Source: Serripes groenlandicus (taxonomy: Eukaryota; Mollusca; Bivalvia; Cardiida; Cardiidae). From it: a stretch of 64,000 nucleotides of DNA. How positions within the stretch are numbered: the stretch's first letter is position 1; each line of letters begins with the position of its first letter. The stretch is from contig JASEVX010000005.1 of NCBI GenBank assembly GCA_031761405.1, positions 3,777,391 through 3,841,390 on the forward strand, read 5' to 3'. This document shows positions 56,201 to 63,877 of this stretch, one piece after another. The position numbers and the translations under genes are program-made. The notes beneath the pieces were generated by a model. It did not search any database, was not told where the DNA came from, and saw only the letters and a program-made list of their open reading frames with translations.

Positions 56201-58031
56201 CGAAAACAATGTCATCATTATTATTATAGTATATGCAACATATAGATAGACTTTTTGAAGTTACACGTTCTTGTGTTGGTTTTCCCAAATGTTCTTCTCG
56301 ATCGAAAACAATGTCATCATTATTATTATAGTATATGCAACATAAAGATAGACTTTTTGAAGTTACACGTTCTTGTGTTGGTTTCCCCAAATGTTCTTCT
56401 CGATCGAAAACAATGTCATCATTATTATTATAGTTTATGCAACATATAGATAGACTTTTTGAAGTTACACGTTCTTGTGTGGGTTTTCCCAAATGTTCTT
56501 CTCGATCGAAAACAATGTCATCATTATTATTATAGTTTATGCAACATAAAGATAGACTTTTTGAAGTTACACGGTCTTGTGTGGGTTCCCAAATGTTCTT
56601 CTCGATCGAAAACAATGTCATCATTATTATTATAGTTTATGCAACATATAGATAGACTTTTTGAAGTTACACGGTCTTGTGTGGGTTCCCAAATGTTCTC
56701 GAACGAAAACAATATCATCATTATTATTATAGTATATGCAACATATAGATATACTTTTTGAAATTACACGTTCTTGTGTTGTTTTTCCCAAATGTTCTTC
56801 TCGATCGAAAACAATGTCATCATTATTATTATAGTATATGCAACATATAGATAGACTTTTTGAAGTTACACGTTCTTGTGTTGGTTTTCCCAAATGTTCT
56901 TCTCGATCGAAAACAATGTCATCATTATTATTATAGTATATGCAACATAATATAGAGATACCTTTTGAAGTTACACGGTCTTGTGTGTGTTTCTAAATGT
57001 TCTCGAACTAAAACAATATCACCATTATTATTATAGTATATGCAACATATAGAGAGACTTTTTGAAGTTACACGTTCTTGTGTTGGTTTTCCCAAATGTT
57101 CTTCTCGATCGAAAACAATGTCATCATTATTATTATAGTATATGCAACATAAAGATAAACTTTTTGAAGTTACACGGTCTTGTGTGGGTTTTTCCAAATG
57201 TTCTCGAACGAAACCTCAGATACCGTGAATCTCAAAGTCTTCACATCGAGGGCTTGGCGTTAAACGGTTGTAACTCAAATTGATATTTAATTACCAAGGT
57301 TAATCACCTCGCCATAAAGTCTTTATAAGCGTTAACTCATATTTATTGGTAAACAAATGGAATTTAGGTGCCATTGCTCGTTTTGAGCAATGGCACCTAA
57401 ATTTGCATTGTTTACAAAGGGGTCAAAATTGCACCTAAACCAGGGTTTTTTAAATAGGTGTTTAGTTACAACTGTTTCACGCCAAGCCCTCGACATGTCG
57501 GTTTTCTTGTGGAGTTGGTCGATAAACCCCTAACCCAAGTACAGAGGCTTTGGGACGCCTCTGCAGCAGCCGACTTTTGAAAACATTCTGGCAATCCGAG
57601 AAATTGCTCATTAAGTTGAGTAATTTCTCCATTTGCCAGAATGTTTTCAACTCTATTCAGAATTTTCCTTTATATAAAAAGAAATTGTCGATATATTTGC
57701 AGGATTGTTTTCAGTAAAGTCGCGTGATGAAGATTTGTTGTATGTAGGAAAATGTTAAGATGAATTATAGTTTAGTACATTTACTACGCATGTTGATCCA
57801 AGTCTTTAATTACGAAATATTATATCAAACAGGGAGTTTCACTACTGAGCTAATATGATTTGGTTATTGCAGTTACCACCCTACTTTATGATCAAAACAT
57901 TGCCAATAAAGCTTTAAATTCCATATTAACTTGAAACGCTTTCTTCGAATACCAACCATAGGATATTTGCGAGCAATGCAGATCTGTATCTGCTCGGATT
58001 TTTCTTCCTCTGCTCTGTTTCGAACCAGCTT
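44100..58031 (-). CDS. Coiled-coil protein gene, C-terminal part, not recognised
   Basis: Six candidate minus-strand exons, all phase 0 at both ends: 57957-58031, 53478-53594, 47721-47750, 46739-46951, 45633-45818 and 44100-44255 (stop). Joined, they give a charged alpha-helical stretch (KLVRNRAEEEKSEQIQ; LQRKMVAVHQQIQNLKHKLD; IMKKIEGLKEQFRELLVEVR) with heptad-like spacing. This is followed by an acidic patch (EDDDEFDLP) and a Ser/Arg-rich low-complexity tail with SSRISTTSVSS and SPDSP motifs. The fall from coiled coil to disordered tail is typical of cytoskeletal or ciliary proteins, but no family could be named. Introns hold the 12-bp and 102-bp satellites. Upstream exons should lie right of 58031. 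Confidence 0.5.
44467..44815. repeat. 35-bp minisatellite, ~10 copies
   Basis: Unit ACAACAAGGAATGTATGGGC plus ACCAACCATAGTGTT. Variants alternate (CACTAACCATAGCGTT twice, AAGTAATGTTTGGGC), suggesting block duplication of unit pairs. Confidence 0.9.
44893..45152. mobile_element. TGAGCC foldback MITE family, copy 3
   Basis: TCCCGCGATTAAACCAACAT at the left and TTGGTTTTCTCGTTGAACGG then CTCA at the right. Contains AAAGTATCGACCCGGATCAG and its inverted counterpart GATCTGGGTCGATACATTAC. Confidence 0.78.
45180..45345. mobile_element. TTAA-type MITE, degraded
   Basis: GAGAGTCGTCTGCTTGCTTT and GAATGGCTCGTTTTGAGCTA are recognisable; termini are lost. Confidence 0.45.
45355..45531. mobile_element. 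TGAGCC foldback MITE family, copy 4, short
   Basis: TGAGCCGTCCCGTGAGAAAA and TTTTCTCGTGGGATGGCTCA are near-perfect inverted ends. CCTGCGCAGTCTGCGCAGG is a perfect palindrome at the centre-left. It lies in an intron of the coiled-coil gene. Confidence 0.85.
45633..45818 (-). CDS. Coiled-coil gene exon, acidic patch and Ser-rich tail
   Basis: 62 codons between TTTATGCAG and donor GTAAGT. EDDDEFDLPRRPFRRRAMSV begins it; SPDSPLISHLDRK ends it. Strong splice signals and codon-like composition distinguish it from the MITE sequence around it. Confidence 0.7.
45860..46000. mobile_element. TTAA-type MITE, degraded
   Basis: CATCTGCAGCAGACAAGTGA and GATGAGCAATTTCACCTTTT remain; both ends are missing. 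Confidence 0.45.
46001..46738. other. Intron of the coiled-coil gene, unrecognised
   Basis: AT-rich without a recognised repeat or exon. Confidence 0.5.
46739..46951 (-). CDS. Coiled-coil gene exon
   Basis: 71 codons between TTTGTACAG and donor GTATGT. LQRKMVAVHQQIQNLKHKLD through QRKAAEAELAIAISEDDSA. Regular hydrophobic spacing (M, V, I, L, L) supports a coiled coil. A 12-bp minisatellite begins 20 bp upstream of its acceptor. Confidence 0.72.
46972..47503. repeat. 12-bp minisatellite, ~44 copies
   Basis: Unit ATGATACAAGAC with two main variants (CACGAC and CAATAC endings) in mixed order. Because 12 is a multiple of three, long open frames run on both strands (MIQD/MIHD/MIQY, MSCI). These are repeat artefacts and not genes. 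Confidence 0.97.
47721..47750 (-). CDS. Candidate 30-bp microexon
   Basis: RAMNTEMRLH followed by consensus donor GTAAGT, preceded by ACTAG. Phase 0 and continues the helix into LQRKM. Alternatively the ATG within it could start a shorter transcript. Confidence 0.4.
47977..48123 (+). pseudogene. HTH-like fragment, unrecognised
   Basis: The frame reads GNIAVVRAMGDEGGRYNISQ then IANSLGISEGTFNRFL and stops at TAA. I-A-x-x-L-G-I-S-x-x-T-x-x-R is a helix-turn-helix pattern as in transposases or regulators. No further domain follows in frame, though an unassigned 102-codon frame starts at 48345. Confidence 0.35.
48643..48830 (+). repeat. tRNA-derived SINE, 5' truncated
   Basis: GGAGGTTTGACAAACGTCTT, CAATGGGCTAATAGTCTATG, GTTGTGTGGAGAACTGGTGG, GAAAACGACGTTAAATCCCA. 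Same body as 6232-6520 without the A and B boxes. Confidence 0.75.
48980..49250 (+). repeat. tRNA-derived SINE with intact A and B boxes
   Basis: CCTCGGTGGTTTAGTGATAG (A), GCGGGTTCGATCCCCG (perfect B), CATACCAAAGATTTTAAAAA, CTTCCTTGGCGCTCAGG, (GACT)n, GGATAAAAGGATCAGTAGTA, and 3' GTTGATAGCGGCGTAAAAAC. The best-preserved SINE of the window. Confidence 0.85.
49283..49456. mobile_element. TTAA-type MITE, shortened
   Basis: TTAACCGTTTCCGTTTGCAG and TATATGGATAAGGGAGGTTAA with CGTCTGCTGCAG. The hairpin is deleted. Confidence 0.65.
49655..49878. mobile_element. TTAA-flanked MITE with a different terminus
   Basis: Ends TTAACCCATTACTTCACAGA and TGTGAAGTAATGGGTTAA pair perfectly over 17 bp but differ from CCCTTTCCCTCAT. 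The inner GCAGACGACTTTTGAAAACG and hairpin GAATTGCTCAAAACGAGCAA match the main family. Confidence 0.85.
49879..50318. other. Intron, with a two-copy direct repeat
   Basis: 50113-50210 and 50224-50320 share AACATTGATACTTRATWGCA, CAGATGG, ATTCATAAATGCCAAC-like and TTCTTCAATGG stretches, a diverged 110-bp duplication. No exon recognised. Confidence 0.5.
50319..50586. mobile_element. TGAGCC foldback MITE family, copy 5
   Basis: TGAGAATGTCCTGCGAGAAA at the left and TGTTTTCTCACGGGACGGCT at the right. Inner GACACATTCCGTCTCAGGGG and AAGCCTGCGCGGCATGCTTA. Confidence 0.82.
50587..51030. other. Intron, nothing firmly recognised
   Basis: An inverted pair TTAACCCTTTGCTGCCAAAG (50648) and TTTGGCAGTGAGAGGGTTAA (50834) delimits about 210 bp and may be another TTAA-flanked MITE type. 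Confidence 0.45.
51030..51142. mobile_element. TTAA-type MITE, internally deleted
   Basis: TTAACCTCTTTTCTAAATGT, CACCTCTGCAGCACACGG, then directly TTGTTGTATGTTGGAAATGG. Confidence 0.6.
51143..51189. repeat. (AAAATGGTT)n microsatellite
   Basis: Five units of AAAATGGTT join two MITE copies. The unit equals the degraded MITE end GGAAATGGTTAA, so expansion probably began from that terminus. Confidence 0.85.
51186..51413. mobile_element. TTAA-flanked palindromic MITE
   Basis: TTAACCCTTTCCCACCTACA and CGTATGTTGGAAATGGTTAA. Hairpin GAAATTGCTCATGATGAGCA. Confidence 0.87.
51414..51928. other. Intron, nothing recognised
   Basis: No repeat match. The overlapping antisense frames have no splice or domain support. 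Confidence 0.45.
51929..52174. mobile_element. TCGAGGGCTTGG palindromic MITE, copy 2
   Basis: AGGGCTTGGCGTGAAACGGT and CGTTTCACCCCAAGCCCTCGA. Centre TGCCATTGCTCAGAACGAGC then AATGGCA is a stem-loop. Confidence 0.87.
52268..52440 (+). repeat. SINE 3' body
   Basis: AATTATTTAAAATGGTAGTG, GGCTTCCTTCCTTGAGGC, GACTGATACCCGTAGTAACG, CGCCGTGATATAATTGAAAT. No tRNA head. Confidence 0.6.
52747..52995. mobile_element. TCGAGGGCTTGG palindromic MITE, copy 3
   Basis: TCGAGGGCTTGGTGTGAAAT and CCTTTTCACGCCAAGCCCTCGA. Same centre (GCTCAGAACGAGC) as copy 2, so the two may share a recent source. Confidence 0.87.
53303..53478. repeat. Tandem duplication including a splice-donor copy
   Basis: ACAGAAAGAGAGACGTCAAG then CATTTGACCAGTGGG occurs at 53342 and 53432. 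The block includes ACTTACCTGTTTC (minus-strand donor GTAAGT preceded by CAG) at 53383, mirroring the real donor at 53472-53477. Confidence 0.75.
53478..53594 (-). CDS. Coiled-coil gene exon, MQSLYDLLSHRR
   Basis: 39 codons between CTTCCAG and GTAAGT, ending NEVRPEETAEQ. Strong splice sites on both sides. The donor neighbourhood is duplicated downstream. Confidence 0.62.
53621..53735. mobile_element. TTAA-type MITE, left half
   Basis: CATCTGCAGCAGACGACTAT, TGGCAAATGGAGAAATTGCT and the hairpin are present; the right half is lost. Confidence 0.6.
53797..54017. mobile_element. TTAA-flanked palindromic MITE
   Basis: TTAACCCTTTCCCTCATATA and CGTATGAGGGAAAGGGTTAA. Hairpin GAAATTGCACAAAACGTGCA shows a paired GCAC/GTGC variant. 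The arm CTGCTGCAGAATTG is shortened to CTGCTG. Confidence 0.88.
54018..54550. other. Intron, nothing recognised
   Basis: No repeat, exon or RNA gene recognised before the satellite. Confidence 0.5.
54551..57213. repeat. 102-bp satellite array, ~26 copies
   Basis: Unit includes TTTTTGAAGTTACACGTTCT, GGTTTTCCCAAATGTTCTTC, TCGATCGAAAACAATGTCAT and (CAT/TAT)n then GCAACATATAGATAGAC. Some units have a shorter TTCTCGAACGAAAAC form. The period is divisible by three, so minus-strand frames (34 residues per unit, up to 289 residues) stay open. Not a gene on this evidence. Confidence 0.96.
57246..57493. mobile_element. TCGAGGGCTTGG palindromic MITE, copy 4
   Basis: TCGAGGGCTTGGCGTTAAAC and GTTTCACGCCAAGCCCTCGA. 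Centre GGTGCCATTGCTCGTTTTGA then GCAATGGCACC is a perfect stem whose core equals the TTAA-MITE hairpin. Confidence 0.9.
57523..57759. mobile_element. TTAA-type MITE, diverged
   Basis: CCCCTAACCCAAGTACAGAG, GACGCCTCTGCAGCAGCCGA, hairpin GAAATTGCTCATTAAGTTGA, right GTATGTAGGAAAATGTTAA. About 200 bp upstream of the exon at 57957 on the plus axis. Confidence 0.65.
57957..58031 (-). CDS. Candidate coiled-coil gene exon, KLVRNRAEEEKSEQIQ
   Basis: 25 codons between TTTATCAG and a weak donor GTTGGT. Helix-forming composition and phase 0 at both ends fit the downstream exons. Confidence 0.45.
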
Positions 58032-58138
58032 CTGATAAACAATGTCCGTTTTGATCAGATGGCATGGCTACGTTGTCAAGTCTGTATATATCCCCGAGTT
58101 CTACAGGCTACGGCTGGTCTCCTGGAGCACCTTTTGAC

Positions 58139-58365
58139 ATGAGAATTTCTACGAGAAAACCAACAATGTGGACTCCGCGTAAAGAATTGACCCAGATCAG
58201 CCTAAGAATGCCGTGCAGGCTAACCCGGATAGATACATTTCGCCTCATGTTTCGGGAATAATTACTCTGTACCTCTATCCCCTTTTAGACGGAATGTGTC
58301 AAACCCGGACTAGTCTACGCGGACTACGCGGACATAATGTTGGTTTTGTCGTGGAACGGCTCATA
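58139..58365. mobile_element. TGAGCC foldback MITE family, copy 6
   Basis: TGAGAATTTCTACGAGAAAA and TTTTGTCGTGGAACGGCTCA with CTCTATCCCCTTTTAGACGG inside. Confidence 0.78.
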
Positions 58366-59316
58366 TGTAAGCCTAAGCTGATACTTTCATCTTTGTAAAA
58401 TGTTTTTTTTATTATAAATAATCTTCAACCAAGCATCGTCATGCAAAATATGAGGTATTACTGCATTCTAGTTTTGGTATGACATAAATCGGAACTGGGA
58501 ATGAAACCTATGGGCGACACTTCAAGCTTTTAGTCAGAAGTTATATATGTGGTTTTATTAAGTGTAAACGGGCAGCGAATACTCTGGCGAGATTGTGTGT
58601 ATGTACAGGCTCGCCCGAGTCTTCACTGTTCGACATATTAGACCTCTAACCTCGGAGGCGACCCGGTTAAATAAAAGTTTTATTACCCGAGTTATACAGG
58701 TAATTCCATGTTTATATCACATCACACGATTTACATTCATTATTATACAGTTTTTTATCGCTATTTGACGAGTTTTAAGTCTTTGAATGGGGAATATGCT
58801 ATTTTAGACCGTCTTCTTATTTCAGACACGATCCTCTGCTTTACGCTACGTCAGTAAACTTATGATATTACATTAGATAATTCGCTGAATGATCGATTGG
58901 AGATTGATTGATATATTGATGGTTGGTTGATTGATTGATTAATAAGTGGGGTTTAAACGTCGGTTTCATCTTTTTCATATTACGAAGTCTTGTTCAAATA
59001 TGCTCGTTTTATATCGTGCGCTATCATGCCATTTCCCCCACGCAACTGGCTGCATTCCTGCACGGAACAACTGATACTGGTTGAAAAGTAACTATCGCCA
59101 ATAGTTTTAAATAACAGGATTAAAGCATGACTGAGGTTCGATTTAAGTTCGTAACATATTGATGCTGATGTCGGTGTCGATAGACGTTTGTATTTAAAAG
59201 CAGGACTCGGCTGTGATCGAATATAATTATTGTATGTTTATCTAATTAACAATTTCTACTCTTCTCCCAGTGTTTTCTATTCAAATCCATAGTTTACTTG
59301 TCACGATTATCGTTTA
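58366..59316. other. Unrecognised stretch
   Basis: AT-rich; contains a GATTGATTGA-rich microsatellite (58900-58942). No exon or known repeat. Confidence 0.5.
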
Positions 59317-59870
59317 AATGCGTGTATTACGGAACTACGTAGATGTCGTCTTACCTCATACATTACGAATTACGTAAACGTCGTTTAGATTCGTGCATTA
59401 CGAATTACGTAAACGTCGTTTAGATTCGTGCATTACGAATTACGTAAACGTCGTTTAGATTCGTGCATTACGAATTACGTAAACGTCGTTTAAATTCGTG
59501 CATTACGAATTACGTAAACGTCGTTTAAATTCGTGCATTACGAAACGAACATTTGTATACGTCGTTTCAATTCGTGCATTACCACATACGCGTATGACGT
59601 TTAAATTCGAGCATTACGAAATACGTATACGTCGTTTAAATTCATACATCACCACATACGCAAATATAGTTCAAATGTGTATATTACAACAAACGAAGAT
59701 GACGTTTAAATGTGTGCATTACGACAAACGTAGATGTCGTTTAGATTCGTGAATTACGACATACGTTTAGGTCGTTTAAGTTCCAGAATTACGACATACA
59801 CTTAGGTCGTTGAAATTCGTGAATTACGACTTACGCAAATGTTGTTCAACGTCGTGCAATTCGGCATACA
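59317..59870. repeat. 35-bp minisatellite, ~15 copies
   Basis: Unit ATTACGAATTACGTAAACGT then CGTTTAGATTCGTGC. Five near-identical units at 59360-59530 are flanked by increasingly diverged ones on both sides, the usual pattern of recent central expansion. Confidence 0.92.
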
Positions 59871-60090
59871 CGGAACTATTCTCTTTTAAAATCGGGTCTA
59901 GCAGAACAAGGGTTTATTATTTGACATAATTCATCATGACACAATGAATACAGCATGGTGGGTAGTCTTAATTCGTTAATGTAAACTCATTACAATATGA
60001 CCCAAGAACTCATTCACCTTGTACTTTGCAAGCAGGAAGTAATGCAGACAATGTCATGCAAAAGAGACACTCGGGGAATTTTTGACCAGC

Positions 60091-60177
60091 GAAATTCTAG
60101 ATCAGTTTGTGCCTTTGCGCAATCTGCTCTGCATTGTCCCTAACGGCCTTCCATTCATACAAGTTCATTTGAAGCCT
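60091..60177 (-). other. Possible exon fragment, weak
   Basis: After CTCCAG the minus strand reads RLQMNLYEWKAVRDNAEQIA then QRHKLI and stops. Composition resembles the coiled-coil exons, but no donor precedes the stop, so it may be a decayed or terminal exon, or chance. Confidence 0.25.
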
Positions 60178-60404
60178 CTGGAGCCGCCTTCAAAAGTACA
60201 ATTTGATCTGTTATTGATATTTATTTCTAAACCAGCGAATGTCGGTTTTCGTGCGACTCAGTGAAATAATGAATGGCAGAGTTACATTATACAATATCCC
60301 TCAAAGATTCCACCCTCCCGTCCACGGCGTTTGAAAACGTATTCGAAAAGAGTTTCAGAGATTTTTAAATATTAACAATGGTGGTAACAGGTGCAAGTAT
60401 GAAT

Positions 60405-60570
60405 TGATTGATTGGGGGCTTAACGCCGTTTTCAACAAACGTTCAGTCATATCACAGCGGCCAGTTCCTAGCTTCCTCACACTAGCATTCAACACAACAT
60501 ACTTTCAAAGCAACTGGATGATTTTCCACATAGAGTGTTAGCATTTACTTTTGTCAAACGTCGAAGATTG
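60405..60570 (-). repeat. SINE fragment, reverse orientation
   Basis: Plus strand TTGATTGGGGGCTTAACGCC, AGTCATATCACAGCGGCCAG, CAACTGGATGATTTTCCACA and TTTTGTCAAACGTCG is the reverse complement of the 6232-6520 SINE body. Confidence 0.72.
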
Positions 60571-60785
60571 GAATATTCAAACAAATCTTTTATATCGAAC
60601 CATTTCCTTGAACGGATCTGTCTTTTGAAAACAGCGTAGCAGCATGAATTGCTCATACAGGCAATCAGAACTGATGCTGTGCTGTTTTCATGATATGATT
60701 TTATCATTCGCTTGTTATTCATATTAAACACTAAGAATAAAAGAATGTCGGAGATGACAATACTTAAATAAATTCAGCATACACG

Positions 60786-62397
60786 TACATATCACTCGAA
60801 CACGTCGATAACTCGAAGTAATGTATCTATCACTCGAACAAGTCGATAACTCGAAGTAATGTATATATCACTCGAACACGTCGATAACTCGAAGTAATAT
60901 ATATATATCACTCGAACACGTCGATAACTCGAAGTAATGTATATATCACTCGAACAAGTCGATAACTCGAAGTAATGTATCTATCACTCGAACACGTCGA
61001 TAACTCGAAGTAATGTATATATCACTCGAACACGTCGATAACTCGAAGTAATATATATATCACTCGAACACGTCGATAACTCGAAGTAATGTATATATCA
61101 TTCGAACAAGTCGATAACTCGAAGTAATGTATATATCACTCGAACAAGTCGATAACTCGAAGTAATGTATATATCACTCGAACACGTCGATAACTCGAAG
61201 TAATATATATATATATCACTCGAATACGTCGATAACTCGAAGTAATGTATCTATCACTCGAACAAGTCGATAACTCTAAGTAATATATATATATCACTCG
61301 AACACGTCGATAACTCGAAGTAATGTATCTATCACTCGAACAAGTCGATAACTCGAAGTAATGTATCTATCACTCGAACAAGTCGATAACTCGAAGTAAT
61401 GTATATATCACTCGAACACGTCGATAACTCGAAGTAATATATATATCACTCGAACACGTCGATAACTCGGAGTAATGTATCTATCACGCGAACAAGTCGA
61501 TAACTCGAAGTAATATATATATATATATCACTCGAACACGTCGATAACTCGAAGTAATGTATCTATCACTCGAACACGTCGATAACTCGAAGTAATGTAT
61601 CTATCATTCGAACACGTCGATAACTCGAAGTAATGTATATATCACTCGAACACGTCGATAACTCGAAATAATGTATCTATCACTCGAACACGTCGATAAC
61701 TCGAAGTAATGTATATATCACTTGAACAAGTCGATAACTCGAAGTAATGTATCTATCACTTGAACACGTCGATAACTCGAAGTAATGTATATATCACTCG
61801 AACACGTCGATAACTCGAAGTAATGTATATATCACTCGAACACGTCGATAACTCGAAGTAACGTATATATCACTCGAACACGTCGATAACTCGAAGTAAT
61901 GTATATATCACTCGAACAAGTCGATAACTCGAAGTAATGTATCTATCATTCGAACACGTCGATAACTCGAAGTAATGTATATATCACTCGAACACGTCGA
62001 TAACTCGAAATAATGTATATATCACTCGAACACGTCGATAACTCGAAGTAATGTATATATCACTTGAACAAGTCGATAACTCGAAGTAATGTATCTATCA
62101 TTCGAACACGTCGATAACTCGAAGTAATGTATCTATCACTCGAACACGAAGATAACACGAAGTAATGTATATATCATTCGAACACGTCGATAACTCGAAG
62201 TAATGTATCTATCACACGAACACGTCGATAACTCGAAGTAATGTATATATCACTTGAACACGTCGATAACTCGAAGTAATGTATATATCACTCGAACACG
62301 TCGATAACTCGAAGTGATGTATATATCACTCGAACACGTCGATAACTCGAAGTAATGTATATATCACTCGAACACGTCGATAACTCGAAGTAATGTA
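60786..62397. repeat. 38-bp satellite array, ~42 copies
   Basis: Unit GTATATATCACTCGAACACG then TCGATAACTCGAAGTAAT. Variable sites: AACACG/AACAAG, GTATAT/GTATCT, CACTCG/CATTCG, and TA-dinucleotide length. Larger blocks of several units recur, pointing to unequal exchange. Flanked by AT-rich DNA. Confidence 0.97.
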
Positions 62398-62659
62398 CCG
62401 GTCTTTCAATATCATGTCCATTGGTATAACAATTACTATGCTCACCCTCGTAAATGTGCGGAATTCATTGTTAAGAACTACATAAGGAGGAGGTCAGCTA
62501 TGAATGGTAGATACGTTACCTTGGGAGTAACCCCTTTTTACCCCCGGTAAATTAGCTACCTTGAGGCATTAGGAAAGATCGTGTTTCACTGTGTGAAAAT
62601 AGACATTGCATATTGAGTACGATGTCTCATTCCACACACTTTTACCAAATTGTTGTATA

Positions 62660-62832
62660 TTTGTAAATAAATCATTTCATGTGACTTTATGAGTTAATAT
62701 TATGTATATATTTTATGGTGACTTATAGGTCCAATGGGCCGGGTGTGGTAACATGTGTATACAATGTGCTATTCATGTATGTAAATTCACACAGGTCACG
62801 TTAATAAACAATTTTCTTATCTTATCTTATCT
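62660..62832 (+). repeat. Probable retroelement 3' end with (CTTAT)n tail
   Basis: GGTCACGTTAATAAACAATT then (TTCTTATCTTATCTTATCTT). A 3' untranslated stretch ending in a short tandem tail is typical of LINE or SINE termini. The family is unknown. Confidence 0.45.
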
Positions 62833-62888
62833 TACTATGAAAGTGCATACTTGTCTTAACAAAGTTGTGTGATAACCGTGCTCCCAGG

Positions 62889-62990
62889 GCTTCCATGATG
62901 CTAACAAGTACGACTTAATAACGAACAAGGACAAATCTGACCAAGCTGCAATGAGACGCACCGTGATCATGATCTTCGCTGGTCGTACAG
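62889..62990 (+). other. Possible coding fragment GFHDANKYDLITNKDKSDQA
   Basis: After CTCCCAG the plus frame reads GFHDANKYDLITNKDKSDQA then AMRRTVIMIFAGR with hydrophilic, protein-like composition. No convincing donor or neighbouring exon. Unrecognised. Confidence 0.25.
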
Positions 62991-63019
62991 TTTTCGTATC
63001 ACTTGACCCAAAAAGTGTT

Positions 63020-63175
63020 TGGTTTGTTTGGTTGGTATTTCACGCCACTTGCAAACAAAAATCCACTTATATCACGGCGTTTCCAGGGTGAGTTACAAGT
63101 AATTCTGGTGAAAATATCCTGACCTCAGTGAGTCAGTCATAGTGCTTACCCCTACACTCCTAAGCACGCCATTTT
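63020..63175 (-). repeat. SINE 3' body, reverse orientation
   Basis: TTGGTTGGTATTTCACGCCA, ATATCACGGCGTTTCCAGGG, CAGTGAGTCAGTCATAGTGC and CTTACCCCTACACTCC are the reverse of the SINE body at 49100-49240. Confidence 0.62.
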
Positions 63176-63199
63176 AAAAGAGTTTAGTATGACCCGGCC

Positions 63200-63877
63200 T
63201 TAAAGCGACTGAACTCTAGATACCCAACTGTCGAAAAAAAAAATCAAATTTTAAGAAAATTAGTGTTATTTTTGTATTTGGGGCATTAAAATATGATAAC
63301 TGACATATTACATACCCCTATAATCGGTGAGATTTCTTGTTTTCGATACTTTTTCCATCGCAAATTCTACCCTGTCAGTAACGGGGTAAGTCTTTAAATA
63401 GCTTTCGATGCTTTTAATCTCATTCATCACGTGACTTGAAAAGTCGTCACGTGAATTGAAGAGTCGTCACATGACCGATAGGACGCATGCGCATTAAATG
63501 AAACATTTTTATAACATGAAGGTTTTATGCAAAATCACGAGGAGCTCATGCAATCACAAACAAATCTCTATGATTACTGTCGTTCGACTCCGCCAAACGT
63601 GTAAATTGTGTATAACTGTACACGCCTGTCAGAGTGAACCGTTATATAGTTATATCACGTGATCGTTGCAAGGTGCCCGTCTGAAGGATTCCGTGGTATT
63701 TTTAAATATGAAACCCCTTCATCGGGACAATTGAAAACGACTCAAGTTCACTTTATTGATAAAACGATACATTTTCTACCCTGGTTTTACTTGGATTACA
63801 TAAAGAATAACATTTAGGGCGAATTCGATTTTTTTTTTTTTTTTTTTTACGTGCCATCTGGATTTCAGTCGCTTTAA
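63200..63877. mobile_element. TTAA-flanked long MITE with AGCGACTGAA ends
   Basis: TTAAAGCGACTGAACTCTAG at the left and ATCTGGATTTCAGTCGCTTTAA at the right. A-run and T-run follow the termini on each side. TTAA on both sides suggests TTAA-specific insertion. The interior holds TCACGTGA boxes and CGCATGCGCAT. No ORF. Confidence 0.75.
63427..63662. promoter_or_regulatory. Cluster of CACGTG E-boxes and an NRF1-like site
   Basis: TCACGTGA at 63427-63434, 63447-63454 and 63655-63662, one-mismatch TCACATGA at 63467-63474, and ACGCATGCGCAT at 63483-63494. Motif matches are seen; function is inference. Confidence 0.4.

Noticed and set aside
54551..57197. Minus-strand frames up to 289 residues of 34-residue repeats
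   Set aside because: By-product of the 102-bp satellite. There is no start context, no flanking exon in phase, and the same frame is broken by unit-length changes.
60176..60230. Alternative minus-strand exon QIVLLKAAPEASNEL with donor GTATGA
   Set aside because: It overlaps the candidate RLQMNLYEWK frame and has a weak polypyrimidine tract. Neither is secure, and only the other is listed at low confidence.
46972..62397. Regular repeat arrays as CRISPR
   Set aside because: Units are contiguous without unique spacers, and the genome is animal. These are satellites.
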